In this document: one piece after another, positions 35,801-48,256 of the stretch
How the letters are laid out: each line of letters starts with the position of its first letter
Numbering within the stretch: position 1 is the first letter of the stretch
Assembly (NCBI GenBank): GCA_963682175.1
Contig: OY821775.1
Location: 5,456,001 to 5,520,000 of the forward strand
Length of the DNA: 64,000 nt
Direction: 5' to 3'
DNA from: Triglochin maritima
Taxonomy: Eukaryota > Streptophyta > Magnoliopsida > Alismatales > Juncaginaceae
Notes under the pieces: model-generated
Databases searched by the model: none
What the model saw: only the letters and a program-made list of their open reading frames with translations
Told to the model about the DNA's origin: nothing
Translations under genes and position numbers: made by a program

Positions 35801-36785
35801 CAACATCGACTCTGATACCATTCGGATCAAGATCGGTGAGGCGGTGTTTGTGAAGACCAACATCAGGGTGGAGGCAAAGTGGAACCTACTAGTTGTTGCC
35901 TGAGTCAGCATGTAGACCAGGGGAAACACGGCCGCACCGGCCACAAGGCAAACAGACGCCCCTCCAACCGCCAGAAAGGAAGCCTTGCGGCCCGTTCGAG
36001 CGAGACGAGGTATATCGAGTTCAAGGCCCACAAGAAACATATAGAGCATGCGTCCCAAGGAAGCGGTGCTGGAGATGTAATCCATGTTGCTGTCAGGAAA
36101 CACCACCGAGCTGAGCACCGGAATGTTGATGATGCCCGACCGTCCAAGGGCAAGTCCTGCCTGCCCAACCATCCATAGACACAGCAAACAAAAATATTTC
36201 AATTCACAAAACAAATTATTACTACGAACAATTATTTTGTACAACAATCAAGTTTACATTTTTTATTTTTTTTGTAACCGGGAAACTCACTGGATCACCG
36301 CCTTTTGGACGTCGATCATGCTACAAATCCCGGGACGACTAAGGACATCACCCCCTTTATTACCCCTAGCCCAATTTGAGATCTTGTTTACTAAAGTAGG
36401 GTGCTTTAGGCACCGGTGGTTTGAACCGGCGACTCTCCAAGCGAGAGGGTCTTAACCAGCTGCCCCACGGGTGGGGGGTAAAGCTTACATCTTCGAATCC
36501 AAACAATGGTTTACTTTTGTATACATGACTTTTGTGTACGTATTTACATTCACTTCGTTAAAATAGAATATCATTGCTTTAAAAAAACAATGAATTTGTA
36601 CGTACGAGGATTTGCGAGATTGCGGTAGGCTGACCAAGGCGTTTGAGGGCGAGATGGAAGACATGGGAGATGGCGAGTAGTAGGAAGGTTTGGGTAATGA
36701 TCCCAACAATGTAGTTTGCGTCGTCTTGAGTTGGTTGTCCACATCGGTTGGCGGTCGGCTTCGGCAGCCGTGACCTCACGTCCAT
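32834..36785 (-). CDS. CHX: Cation/H+ exchanger (CHX family, CPA2)
   Basis: Five exons on the minus strand: 36785-36606, 36160-35672, 35589-35080, 34533-33617 and 33119-32834, giving 793 residues, normal for the family, with all phases consistent. Exon 1 starts MDVRSRLPKP and reaches LGQPTAISQIL. Exons 2-3 encode the Na+/H+ exchanger membrane domain (about residues 30-420), with LVGLELDIPRL, the ion-site-like ALVNDFSCLL and FLLNVKGHVDLVIL. Exons 4-5 encode the hydrophilic C-terminal domain (about 440-793), ending DSEYTPLQ. Family knowledge: CHX proteins move K+ or other monovalent cations across endomembranes or the plasma membrane and affect pH; many are pollen-expressed. The gene appears intact. 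Intron 1 carries a SINE. Confidence 0.93.
33365..33460 (-). mobile_element. Possible short SINE remnant in CHX intron 4
   Basis: On the minus strand the sequence has a tRNA-like phrase (GCGGAGTTGGCTAGGG) followed by TTCGGGGTAATGCCC and an A-run, bounded by similar CATTTTTTT words. No convincing target duplication can be fixed. Confidence 0.3.
36260..36480 (-). mobile_element. tRNA-derived SINE in CHX intron 1
   Basis: Reading the minus strand from 36480, the head has a box A-like AGCTGGTTAAGACC and a box B-like GGTTCAAACC, followed by a non-tRNA body and an A-rich tail (CAAAAAAAATAAAAAA) near 36260. The flanks AAGTTTACAT (36250-36259) and AAGCTTACAT (36481-36490) form a 10-bp target duplication with one mismatch. 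It has the same orientation as CHX. Confidence 0.75.
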
Positions 36786-37838
36786 TTTTACCTCTCCTTC
36801 TTAGTTCTCAAACTATAAGCCTGATGTTTTTCTTTACCTTGGATTTGTTTGCATGATTCTGTCTTCCTTTTTGTTCATCATCATCTTCTTGAATATTTTT
36901 CTTCCCTTTTCCGTTTGATTCTTATTTTGTTTGCACTGGTCTTCCTTACAATGTGGAGGTGTGCTTTAGCTTTTTTTTTTTCTTCAATTTTTTTAGTTAC
37001 AAAAAAGTTTTATGTAAGCTTTGTTTGTGGTTCGACGGTTTTCTCTCTCCACCTTCACTAATTTACTTATTTTGGATATTTCTATTGTTAACCGGTCTCT
37101 CGTTTTATTTGTTGCTTAAAGATGATGTCATATATAGTTGATAGATCACAATTTGATAAGTTAACACAGTTTTAATTTCTATAGCTATTTAACTAATAAA
37201 AAAATTCGAAATTAAAATCTAGGAAAAAAACCAAAAAAAATTAAGCAAAAAAAAAGCACTCACCCAACGGAATTGGCAGGCCCGGGGGATTAATTTTCGA
37301 AATTTTTATTTGTTTTCCTAAAAATTTAATTTTTGATTTAATTGTTATTAATTATAAAAATTTCAGCAATCCCAGAGATGTATTTCATCAAAACCCCAAA
37401 ACGAACCCTACCATTCTCACCCCTCTCGAAACCCTAACCAAAACCCGCACCTCGTCGCCCGACCGGCCACTCCCGTCACTCCTCGTCGGCGTCCTCCTTC
37501 TCTCCGATTCTCTATCGATTTCTTCTCCTCTTTGCTTCTCCATCCTTGCAACCTCATTTTTTCCCTCTAAGGTAAAATCCTAAAGTTCCACATCTGCATA
37601 ATTCATGTTTATTTACAAAATTGCTATCCAGATCTACTAATCGTACTATCCTACCTTCATTTGGGGTTTTGAATTCCCTCCACGCGTCATTATACTCATC
37701 TAATTCGATTTTTTGGCAAATTAGATTTCGCTTTGCGCCGAACACCTTAGAGTAGAAAATTGACCCAGAAACTGACCTTAATAATTTGCACGTTGCAACG
37801 GAGCTGCATTGTTAGAATCAGACTTTGTTAGTCGTGTG
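36786..37838. promoter_or_regulatory. Shared upstream region between divergent CHX and THO7
   Basis: About 1 kb between two divergently transcribed genes. The first half is T-rich on the plus strand. Around 37390-37560 lies a C/T-rich leader-like stretch (CCCTAACCAAAACCCGCAC) followed by a possible donor GGTAAAATCC near 37570, suggesting that THO7 has a 5' UTR intron. No unambiguous TATA box was placed. Confidence 0.4.
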
Positions 37839-38860
37839 ATGGTAGGGAAGGGACGAAAGGCCCCCGGAAAGGGAGAAGTGATGGCAGCGAATTCCGCCTT
37901 CGGTTCGCAAGAGGACGACCTTATAATCAAACATAGGCTATTGACTCGCGTTACCACCACCAGAGGCGAGCCTCCGTTGAAGAAGCTGCACAAGAAGTTC
38001 CTCACTTTTGCGCATGAAGTGGAGAAGGACGCCGACAATACCGCCGACTGCGAGAAGGCTTACAAGGCCTTTTTGCAAGAGATGGCCACCTTTGAGCTCC
38101 CGCTGATTAAGAGCAAGGCGGTTGTGGATGCGAATGTTCGGGAGAAGGAAGGGCTTAATGGTCTCCAGGAGCACATCAATGGGCAGATCTTGCAAGCGCA
38201 GAAGGATATCAAGGGGCTGAAGAAGGAGCTTGAGGAGAGCAAGATTGAGAGGCAGCATAAGGAGGAATGCGAGGCTATAAGGCGGTTGATTGCCATGCAA
38301 CCTCCGCGATCGGAGACCCAAAAGAGTATCTTGGCCCTCTAGATGGAAATGGCTTCACTGGAGGCTGAAAATGTTGCCTCTGTTAGGACATTGGACCTTC
38401 GGAAGAAGCAATTCTCGCTTTTGCTGCATTTGGTATGTTTGCTTTTATGTTAATTTTTGTAGTTGTGTTTTTGCTTCTTTTCAGATATGTTATGTTGTTT
38501 TCAATTTGTCTTGACGATGACATGTTCACACTAGAAATACACAACAGTAGTTGGACATAATGAGACAATGTGCCAGAGGTGTTCAATTTTATTATGGTTG
38601 ATGATTTCAACTTTCGAAGTTGCTAAAGATTAAGCGGCCCTTCCATTTCAGAAGTTGAAAAGACTGAGTCTTACATGATTCTTATGCTTTGTTCAATCTG
38701 GTGATTGTGTTTAACCATCTGAAATTTGCTGATCCAGGTTGACGAGCTGCAGAATGGAATAGAAGAGGAGCAAAAAAGTTTGGCTGATGAACTGAAAATG
38801 GCCATAGAGGAGCAGAAAAAAGATGGTAATGGCACTTCAGAGGCCATGGCAGTGGATTGA
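37839..38860 (+). CDS. THO7: THO complex subunit 7, with in-frame TAG
   Basis: Two exons, 37839-38432 and 38738-38860, give 238 sense codons. Start ATG 37839 ([15 protein letters not shown]), with conserved [20 protein letters not shown] and [11 protein letters not shown] long coiled coil (about residues 95-165) contains [24 protein letters not shown] at 38340-38342 (codon 168) interrupts the frame, but the same frame continues with the conserved coiled-coil end ([27 protein letters not shown]), the exon junction and the typical C-terminus EAMAVD. Family knowledge: THO7 is part of the THO/TREX complex coupling transcription with mRNA export. The stop would remove about 70 residues. A C-to-T change of a Gln codon is the simplest explanation; a sequencing error is possible. 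Confidence 0.88.
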
Positions 38861-39601
38861 TATGCCCCTTCCCCTACCTGACATCCGAAATTCTCTGCAT
38901 CATGTCAAGCATCAATGGAAGTTTGGTTGTGAGCCCATCCGTGCTCTTTCTGAACTCTGCATTGTAATTCTGACTTTTGAATTTATGGTTCAATTCAACC
39001 TACACTGGGCAAAATGTGCTAAGATGAGCTCATATGGATCTAAATTTGGCTGTAATGAAAATCTCTTCTCATTTGGTTATCCATGTTGTGAGAAGCCTAC
39101 CTGTATGTATGGCAGGGTTATCACATTGTAAGAGTTGATGCAATGTACCCTAATTTTCATGGTGTGGACTGTGGAGAATTAATGCGGTTGTGGGCAGCTA
39201 GGACTTAAACCATAAGAACAGTGTTCTTACTTGTCTGAACTGCCACGGTACCTCATGATCAGGTGGTCGTTTTATTTGGATTTCTGGTTCAACTAAATCC
39301 CTCACGGACATTGCTGTTTGTGTCCATAACTTTTTTTCAACTTACCAAGGGAAGAAGAGTTTTACACAGAAAATGAAAGTTAACTCATTGGCAACTTGGC
39401 CACCAAAATTAACGTAAGTGAACATGTTTCTTAGATCTTATGTTGGAACCACAACATAAAGACAACAAAACTTGATCTCCCCTCCCAAGTCAATCGTCAA
39501 ATTCCATTTAAAGCAGAAAAGCAACGGTGTTAGCCAACTCGGATTTTTGCCCACATCACTTGTCATCTTCTGAACAGGTTTGCATTCTTCTTCTCTGGAT
39601 G
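38861..39601. other. Convergent 3' region of THO7 and BASS
   Basis: Presumed 3' UTRs of two convergent genes. Nothing else recognised. Confidence 0.5.
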
Positions 39602-42600
39602 TTACAGATCATCTTTCAAATGTGCGTTTGAATCTTGTACTGTTGACATACTTCTCCAGACACCAGCCAATATACTTCCATAGATTGAATGGCAAACACT
39701 TGAAACAGCACACGGTACGGCAGTCAGAGGATTCCCAAAATGCTTCCCAGCAAGTACCACACCAAGTACTGAATTCTGCATATGCACGAGGAAAAGAATA
39801 ATTGACGAACATAGTGATGATTTACATCATATCGTGCATATCATATATATGCGTGTATTCTTTCATTGGTTTACCTGCATGCCGACCTCAATAGAAATTG
39901 TTCTTGACGAGGATATATCAACCCCAAGCAATCTTGAAAATACGAACCCGAAGAGGAAGCCAGAGGCATGAAGCATGCAACATGCAAGCACCACTTGTAG
40001 ACCAGATGAGAGGATAGCTGCAGCATTTCGAGAAATAGCACTACCACAAAGAATTGCTACGGATACGACTGCTACCAGAGGCATAACTGGAGAAACCAAC
40101 TGTACTAGGCCATTGCAGTACTGATTTAATAGAGCACCCACTAGTACTGGTGCAAGCACAACCTGCATTTGTAAGTAATTTATATGGATGGATGAATGGC
40201 ATCAAAATTCATTAGTTTTATGTGTAAGGATATTATCACCTGCACTGTGGATGTAAGTAGTCCAATAGGATCTACTGCGACATACTGCCCAGCAAGTTTG
40301 GAGGTCAATAGAGGAGTCATAACCTGTGGTTCAAAATCCTCAAATAGGTAACTTGTTGAGACAGACACTTGAAAAAGATGTCTTATTTGCCTACCACAGC
40401 AGAAAAGGTGCTTACGGCAGTCATCAACACTGAGAGTGCTACACTTCCTCTGCAAACAAGGAAATCAGTATTCAGTTGTAGTCCATCTCACGTTTTAAAA
40501 TGAGAGAAAAAAACTAGAAATTTTTACCTTGCTAAAAACGTAATTATATTACTTGCAGTACCTGCTCCAAGAAAAGGAGACCGATGTTAGTAGAAGTATT
40601 ACAATCATACAAACACTAAGCTAACATGCGTGTAAATATAAGGTATACCACTATACCCACCTCCTGGACAGCAAGATACTAGTATTAAACCAGCAGCATA
40701 ATATGAAGGAAGCTTAAGTAATCGGCTAATAAGATACCCTGACAGTGGCATCACCTGACATAAATGAATTAATTCATCTTAGAAACAGAAATGCAAGCAT
40801 AAGACTATAAGAGTAACAAAACTCTATAGGTGAATGGCAGATGTAGTTCTGCTTCACAACATGTCCATCGTGTTCTTTGATGAACTTGATTGTGTAACGA
40901 AAATACAGAAATATTTCATAAAAAAGATTTCATTTTAAATCTATGATCAATACTACAAGAGGTGAATAAGACCTTAATTGTAAAGTTTTCATGATGCCAT
41001 GCCAAACAAATAGGTCAGAACTACTAAATCACATAGAAAATGACGAGGACCACAAACAAGCAATATGTCATTATAAATTGCCAGCAAAAAGTAGCAGGAT
41101 TTTGAAGAAAAGGTAACAAAATTATTGAAGCCCAGTGACAAAAGAATAGTAAGCAAAAGATGATAAAAATGAGGATACCCTAACATGAGAAAAGATGCAT
41201 AGTTTTAGATATAGCGACAAGATAAATAACATAATGTCGCTATATAAAGCAAAAATTTACTTAATGTGCATTTTTAACAGACTCTATAGGGTTCTTAGCT
41301 TGGGTACACATTGATAAGTGTGTAATTGGATTCTTGCTAATGGACTTTTCAGTTTCATTGTATGCATCTAGTGCGCTCACTTTCTTACAAAAACTTTCTT
41401 TAGAGAGTAGACAACCAATTTTGAAAGATCTATAGAAAAATATCTGATATTCCAATTATCAACCTTCAACCTTTTGAAGTGTACAGAAAACCATTTTCCA
41501 TAGATTATAGGGTGACATGACACTATGACAGTATGCCAAATAAAACCAATGATATAAAACTATTGAAGAAAATTAAATGGTATGAATAAGAATATACAAT
41601 AAGAGCAAAGTCGTTAATCCAAAACTACTTCGGGTCAGCTATGAACTAGAACATAAATTAACATTTTTTTTCCAATCCGAGAGTCACATTAGTCACACAA
41701 CCACATACTTCAAGTAACCTTCTACTAGAGAAATTTGAGGTGATCCTCTGTTTGAAACAAGTACACTTTGCTTCCAACTATGAAAACCAACATCCAATAA
41801 TCATATGCCAATGCTTACCTGGAAATATATTCACATCACATGTCATGATATGTTTTATCCAGCACAACATTAGACATTCTTGCTGCAATTCCAAAATAAA
41901 GCATGTCTTGCGAAGTATAATGCAATACAGAAATAGAAGTTTGCTAGGTGGGGTTCAAAATGGTAGATTGAATCCTGCGAATATTATTCACCCAAGAAGG
42001 TAAAAGGCAGACCACTGTCAGTTTATCACCTATTCTTAGTTGCCTAAATTATAGGATTGATGATGGAATAATACTTCTGAATAGATATTTGATTGTGCAA
42101 ATTCATGGCTTAAGTTAATAATCATCACCAAACTCCATTTGCTGCTAAGAACCTTTATGCAAATTATATCCCAAAAAGCCCTTCACTCTAGCCTTTTCAA
42201 ATCAAAACGAACCACAACGTTGTTCAACAAAGGTAGAGTTCAAAGGAGAAAGCATGAAACTGGTGAAAATTTATAAATAAACTACTATAACGAATAGGTC
42301 TTCATCATCCTAAGGGCCCTATGACATCTCAATTAAGATAATTCCAAACACTGTTTGTTCCATTCTCTTCACAAACCAAAACCAGCTGCTGAGTTACGAA
42401 CTCTATCTTGTAATGGCTATTTCACTACGTACTAACAGAGTAACAGCAAAGTAACGATTTGCATGACAATGCTAATTAAAATAAAAAACAACAGTAAGGT
42501 GCGAATTTGATCACCGTGTACTGGAGGATAAAACCAATGAACAACTCCTTAGGCATCAGCATGGCACCTTTGAGATCCTCCAGCGTTAGCGTCATCCCCA

Positions 42601-43456
42601 TACCTGTGATGGCACAATTAGCTCTACATTCTACAGTACTATATCTTAAGTTTGCAATTTCTAACCCGATAAAATATTAAAATACAACAGGAATATTGTT
42701 ACAATAACAGAATCTTCTAAATCTTTTTTTATTGATAAGAACACCTCTTAACCTTTTCTTCCTACAAACCTTTGTTGTTTAAGTAGAGCTTCTCACAAAA
42801 GACATTTCACCGAACAACTTGACAGCACCTACAATCATAGCACATTTGATATTAACACATCATTTACCAACTCAAATTAACACGACTTGACACAATGAAA
42901 GCTACACGACACGATTTAAATACCACTCGACAGAACAAAAGCTACACCACACGGTTTAAACACGCTTCGAAATAACAAAAAAAATAAAAATACAACAATA
43001 CAAGTCCTCCAAATATCAAAACCAGACTTGAAGAGCACAGACAGAGTTGGATACCATACCGAGCATGGTGAGAGTGAGACCAGTGATCTGCCACGTATGA
43101 TCGGCCCACGCGAAGATCGCTGGCCGCCATAGCCCCAACACGCACGCCATCGCGATCCACACCGGGAACGCCATCGCCAACGCCTCTCCCGTCCGCACCA
43201 CCACGTTCCGGACACCGCCGGCGTCATCCTCTCTAAAGTCACCGCCTTCCGCGACGGGTCCGACAGCGCGCAACGAGGGGAGGAGATGGGCGGGCCCCGG
43301 CGGTGACCGGAACGGTCCCCGTAGGAGACTGGGATGGGCATAGGTGGGGTTGGTCCGGAGGGTGGTGGGGAGGTGTGCGGAAGCGTGGAGGTTTCTTATT
43401 ATCACCGCCTTCACGGCGGAGGAAGTGGCCGAAGAGGAGAGTAGCGCCGATGCCAT
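39602..43456 (-). CDS. BASS1: Plastid bile acid:sodium symporter-family transporter (BASS)
   Basis: Eight exons on the minus strand: 43456-43060, 42603-42515, 40754-40661, 40561-40528, 40449-40395, 40323-40240, 40162-39875 and 39775-39602, giving 404 residues with all phases consistent. The N-terminus (MASALLSSSATSSAVKAVII) is Ser/Ala-rich, as in a plastid transit peptide. The membrane domain starts at about residue 95 (AMAFPVWIAMACVLGLWRP) and includes the SBF signatures LTMLGMGMTLTLEDL, CCPGGTASNI and the C-terminal GKHFGNPLTAVPCAVSSVCH. Family knowledge: plant BASS proteins are plastid-envelope Na+-coupled carriers; BASS2 moves pyruvate, while the substrate of BASS1-type members is less clear. 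I assign BASS1 from the C-terminal wording, with moderate certainty. Intron 2 is 1.76 kb. No defects seen. Confidence 0.9.
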
Positions 43457-45437
43457 GAGTGGGTCGGGCGGGAAAGGATCCGATCAAAACGAGTGGACTC
43501 TGGACTTATAGATCCGATACGCTATCCGTTTATGTGAAACTGGGTTTCTTTCATGGGCTGTAGTAAGGGTCCAATAAGAAACCTTTGGGCTGATTAGTCT
43601 GGGTTTTTGGTCTTGTTTGCTCTATTTTAGAATTTGTTATCTTATTTGGATATGGCCGTTTAAGGATGGTTTTGACACTTTTGTAAATGGCATTGTTATA
43701 TATGTAATTTCCGAGACTAATCCAACGAAAATATGTTAATGGTAAATGCAAATATTCATACAGATTTACTGTCCATCTTCACACAAATAAAATCATGTGA
43801 GATCTAACTTGTGTATCTAAAAATCATGGAATGTGAAGCAATTTATGGTTTTATGCAAATGAAGCATTTAGAACTTCGCGACCTGGAATTTTAGCAGTTT
43901 TATATTTTAGGGAAATGTTGTTACCATAAAACATCACGATGATCTCTGCATTTGGGTAGAATTTGCTTTTATCATTGCCAATCTAATGAAGATTAATTCG
44001 AGATCTTCTTCGACTTAAAATTTTAGGTACGTACCTTTTTCGAATCCAAGAAGACGTTGGATAATCTTTATAACAACCAACATGCAAGTTAATATTGGTA
44101 ATTAATCTTCATTAGTTTTGTACTTACATACGTAATCAAGTGTAAAGAAAAAACAAATAAATAACTCTAATACAGTTAATCTCAACTTTAGACGACGATA
44201 ATTGGCATCGTGATCTTAGGTTGTTTCACATTATCAAGGTTGTTTCACATTATCTAGATTATCTAAAAGTATAGATGCATTATATTTTCTAACAATGTAG
44301 AAGACCTAATCAAGTGGTTTATCTAAGTACCCACGGATTTGAGGCCAAAACTGTGGGTACATACGAGATCCAACGACGAAATATAGGTGCAGAAATAACG
44401 TGACCGACGTTGTTATAAGCACATAATTATATACTAATAAAGTTCCTAACGAATGCATTTTTTGGTGGGTAGAAATAGTAACTATGTATGGTCGTACGTG
44501 CATGTCATGATAAGGATACATATCTTAGATTCATCGTGTCGCTTATGATCTTTAGTTTCTTTGACTGTTGATGTTAGTGACTTCGCAAAATAAAATGTTC
44601 CAAGTAATCTTAATTCAGAGCCGGCACACAGAATACAAGAGATGTATCGTGGTTTGCATGATGATATAGTTACGTTGATGGTCTCTAAGTTGGCTACACG
44701 GCTGTTAATAATATTTAAGATTTAGCTAATTACATACCGCAGAATTGGTCTTCTATCTTTCAATTATTAGTTTGTGGTCGTCATCGTCTACTATTCACTT
44801 TGAAGTTTGAATCACAAGTTGAGGTTCCGATGTCGATTTTAGGTGTATTAACTAAGTGTACTTTCGGTACAAATGAAGGTTGCAATATATACATAAATAG
44901 AAAGAGACCGAATATCTTAATGAGTAATAAAGTGGTGCATCTGTTTGGCGTAGTTGTGGATTAAGTTTTTTTATTTAGTTTTTTTGATTTGGCGCAGTTG
45001 TGGGTGTGAAGATTGAGCAACATCGTTGCTGGATTAACGCGAGGATTGAGCGACGTTGTTGTGTGGGAAACGTCTTACATTCTGATTGTGAGTTTTTCTT
45101 TGTTTTAGATAATTGTCATCATTATTTTCCTTATGTTTAGATAATGTGAAATTTATTGTGGCTATGAATGAATTAAATGATATCAACCCACATCGGGAGA
45201 TCAAACTGTTCCTTAATAACATTTTTTGGTTAAAGAACGAGTTGATTATGAAGAATGATCGAAACTTCGTTTGTTATTTTTGAAAAATATCTTTCATATT
45301 CTGTTTTATCTTCTATGTTCAAAGTGAAATTGTAAGTGGTTTAGCTTCGTATAGTACTAGACATGTACGACGTTTGATTCCATGGGTGATTCGGCTAGTA
45401 TAAACAAGTCACTAATCATGTATTATTTAACTAAGTT
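43457..45437. other. Intergenic region, nothing recognised
   Basis: The BASS upstream region followed by AT-rich sequence. I found no gene or element with definable ends. Confidence 0.45.
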
Positions 45438-45628
45438 CACTATACATTAGGTATAGACGTCAGTTGTTATATAACGATCGTCGTTTAGTCTTTAGGTATA
45501 GACGTCGAATTTTACGCGACTGACGTCTATGTATATACGACGTATACATAGACGTCAGATCTGTGAATGCTTATATCTGACGTATATACTTTGTATACCC
45601 GACGTATATTCCCTTTTCTACAGTAGTG
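45438..45628. mobile_element. Small CACTA-like element
   Basis: Starts CACTATACATTAGG and ends TTCTACAGTAGTG, giving inverted CACTA termini. The interior has repeated GACGTC/TACGTC words on both strands, like CACTA subterminal repeats. A 3-bp target duplication is not evident (GTT against AGG), so the left limit is uncertain. Confidence 0.5.
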
Positions 45629-45686
45629 AGGATTAAACTGAAGATTAAAGATTCATATCTACGATACTATCAACTCATATAAATAT

Positions 45687-46352
45687 GAGTTTTCTTCTTG
45701 GGTGTATCTCAAAAAGATGACAATCTCCAGAATACATTTGCATTTTCAAATTTTACTTGGATGCACATTGCATTTTCATTTTTATCATGATACACCTTCA
45801 TCGTGAATGGGATCCACTGTGTTACTTTTTTTATTAGAAAATTTACAAAAAAATATACTAATCTTAAACTAAAAACATCATTATATTAATAACAAAAATC
45901 AAAAACAAAAAAACCCAACCACTCCTCTCTCAATCTTCTCATCACTTCTCTCTCTTCTTTGCTCTCATGTGTCTCTCTCTTCTCCTCACTTCTCTCTCTC
46001 TCATTTCTCTTCTTTGATCTCACATCTCTCTTCTCTCTCTTCATGTGTAAAATATGTGGATTTGGAGAGAGAACTAAGATCGAAAAGGATAGAGAGAGGA
46101 GAGGGAAGTGTGATCGATGAAGAGAGAGAAGTGAGACAAGTGGTTGAGTTTTTTTTTCACTTTTTTCTTTTTACTTTTTGTTATTAACATAAAGACATTT
46201 TTATTTTAAGAATATTTTTCTATAAATGTTCCAAAGTAAAAAATAACGGACTTGACTCTTTGACGGCCAATGTGCATCTAAGTAAAATTCGAAAATACGA
46301 GTATATTCCAAAGATTATTATCTTTTTAATGTGCAACCAAGAAACAAAACCC
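45687..46352. mobile_element. MULE-like non-autonomous element, 666 bp
   Basis: Flanked by the perfect 9-bp target duplication TATAAATAT at 45678-45686 and 46353-46361. The ends GAGTTTTCTTCTTGGGTG and, inverted, GGGTTTTGTTTCTTGGTTG begin imperfect terminal inverted repeats of about 60 bp. The interior is CT-rich (45920-46050) and non-coding. The ends resemble those of the foldback element at 12478. Confidence 0.8.
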
Positions 46353-47683
46353 TATAAATATTAACAATATGTATCTCTTGCATAACCGCAAGTTAAAAAG
46401 TATCTCAAGATCAATATATATGACACGAGTGACATTATTCATGCGAATGACCTTAGGCTTTTCTTCTTTTGATGAAAAGATCGATCATGTTCACTCTAAG
46501 ATGAAGCCATATCGTACGTCAATGGGAACAATGGATAATTACAAACGAGGCGTGTTAATTTGCATTACAGATGTAACTAATAATCCTATGTTAATGGTCA
46601 TTAATAATGACCAGCTAACTAATATAAACATTGCGGTTCTTCAAGAACTTCCTCGAGGTAACCTCATTATTAGACACGATTTTCTTTCATTTGACTATTC
46701 AAATAACGTTTAGAGAAAAACATACATGTTTTAATAGTTTGATGTTCCTAATCTTACCTGCTCTCAATAACGAAAAGTAGGAAGTATTTTTTTGAACTGA
46801 TGATGCAGCTCAGAGTAATTAGTTATTAGTTATATTAATTGTTTTTAGCCGTAGTTGGAAGTTTCCCCTATTCTACCTGTGTTGAACGAAAAAAATCTAC
46901 ACATGTTTTGTTCCAGAAGACAAATCAAAAGGCAAAAGTGTTGACGTCGGGAAGAAGAGAGAAGAATGTTTAAAGTATCAATGAGGCAGGTTTTGAATAG
47001 TTTGGATAAGCATATTATAATTTTTATATATTTAGCAACCCATAACTAACTTTTATTGATATGGTGGAGCCACACACCTCTGATAGAGCATGTTGAGTTG
47101 TTACCATAAACATGTGTGTTTTTATACTGATTAATTGCCTTAGACGTTTAACACAAATGTCCAAACATGCACACACGTACGTCCGATTATCATCTAATTG
47201 TAACCTCAGCGTGCATCCCAGATATATTGTCCGCCGGGTATATTAATATTACCGTACAAACATTACACTAATAATGCAATAATAATAACAATATTAATGT
47301 TATAAAGTATTGGTGAAAGTTTTTGCTGGAAATAATGCGTTTTAAAGAAAAAAATGACGTTATGATTGCGCAACTTAGAGTAAGCAAAAGTCTCCCCAAG
47401 AGTTTAGAGTGTCCCGGGTCACGTCGTGTTCATGTACGTGTCAGACACATCTCAAGTCGTGTAAAGTTCAGTGTTATCGTGTTTACCACAATTTTGAAGA
47501 AGATTTATTATTTTTAGATTATAAATAGTTCAGTAACATGTTATATTGATATTTTTTCTTGTTATATAACATATTCATTGACCATTATGAAGTAAAAAAT
47601 GATTACCTGACAAAACATATTATTGTTATTCATCTCAGTTTCGTGTAAAAAGACACATTGTGTAATCAGGTCATATTCGTGTC
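46353..47683. other. Intergenic region before the copia element
   Basis: Holds one unassigned 114-codon ORF at 46369-46713 and, near 47410-47480, CGTGT-rich words typical of some old TE interiors. No supported gene. Confidence 0.35.
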
Positions 47684-47736
47684 AAATCTGTTGAATATTG
47701 GCTTATATTTGTTAAGGAAGCAAATCCAGGAAGAGT

Positions 47737-48192
47737 CGGTCGACCGGATTTGATTCGGTCTACCGACACACAACCTAGGAAATTTTCGGCGAAGACGGGT
47801 CGGTCCACCGAATTGGATTCGGTACACCGAACCGAGGATTCCAGGCACTTCGTGTGCAGCAGGGATCGAACGACCGAATTGGATTCGGTCTACCGTCAGA
47901 AGGTTTCAAGCACTTCGGAACAACGGGTTCGGTAAACCGTTGATGAGATTTTTGGTGTTCCGAGAATCTGGAAATTGTCTGTCCAATTTGGCACGAATCA
48001 CCGAGGGGCACTCGGTCAACCGGAGGGTTGTTGAAGAATTCGTTAGTTCGTGGAAGAATCGTTCTCGCGGTCCACCGAGACGCGTAAGAATCATTCCCTC
48101 AGTCAACCGGGAAGGATTCGGTTAACCGAATCGAAACAGGAATCGTTCCTGTTGAAGCAGTCACGGTTAACCGAACGAGCATCGGTTAACCG
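47737..48192. repeat. CGGT-NN-ACCG dyad doublets in copia U3
   Basis: Thirteen dyads by eye, start positions 47737, 47756, 47801, 47820, 47867, 47886, 47930, 48013, 48068, 48100, 48119, 48164 and 48183. Two are degenerate at one half-site (47867 and 48100). Five pairs have a start spacing of exactly 19 bp (47737/47756, 47801/47820, 47867/47886, 48100/48119, 48164/48183). The centre varies (CG, CT, CC, AC, AA, CA, TA) while the CGGT and ACCG halves are kept. Confidence 0.9.
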
Positions 48193-48248
48193 TGTCCCCA
48201 TGAATAGTTCTATTCGGTTTTGCTTAATTGTAGCTCGGGTTTTTAGTC

Positions 48249-48256
48249 TATAAAAG
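48249..48256 (+). promoter_or_regulatory. TATA box of the copia 5' LTR
   Basis: TATAAAAG within GTCTATAAAAGGG, about 57 bp downstream of the last dyad, in the expected place for the LTR promoter. Confidence 0.75.

Noticed and set aside
36400..36480. tRNA-like sequence with a B box
   Set aside because: Followed by an unrelated body, A-tail and target duplication, so it is a SINE head and not a tRNA gene.
46369..46713. 114-codon ORF
   Set aside because: No recognisable domain and overlaps no conserved signal; probably chance or old TE debris.
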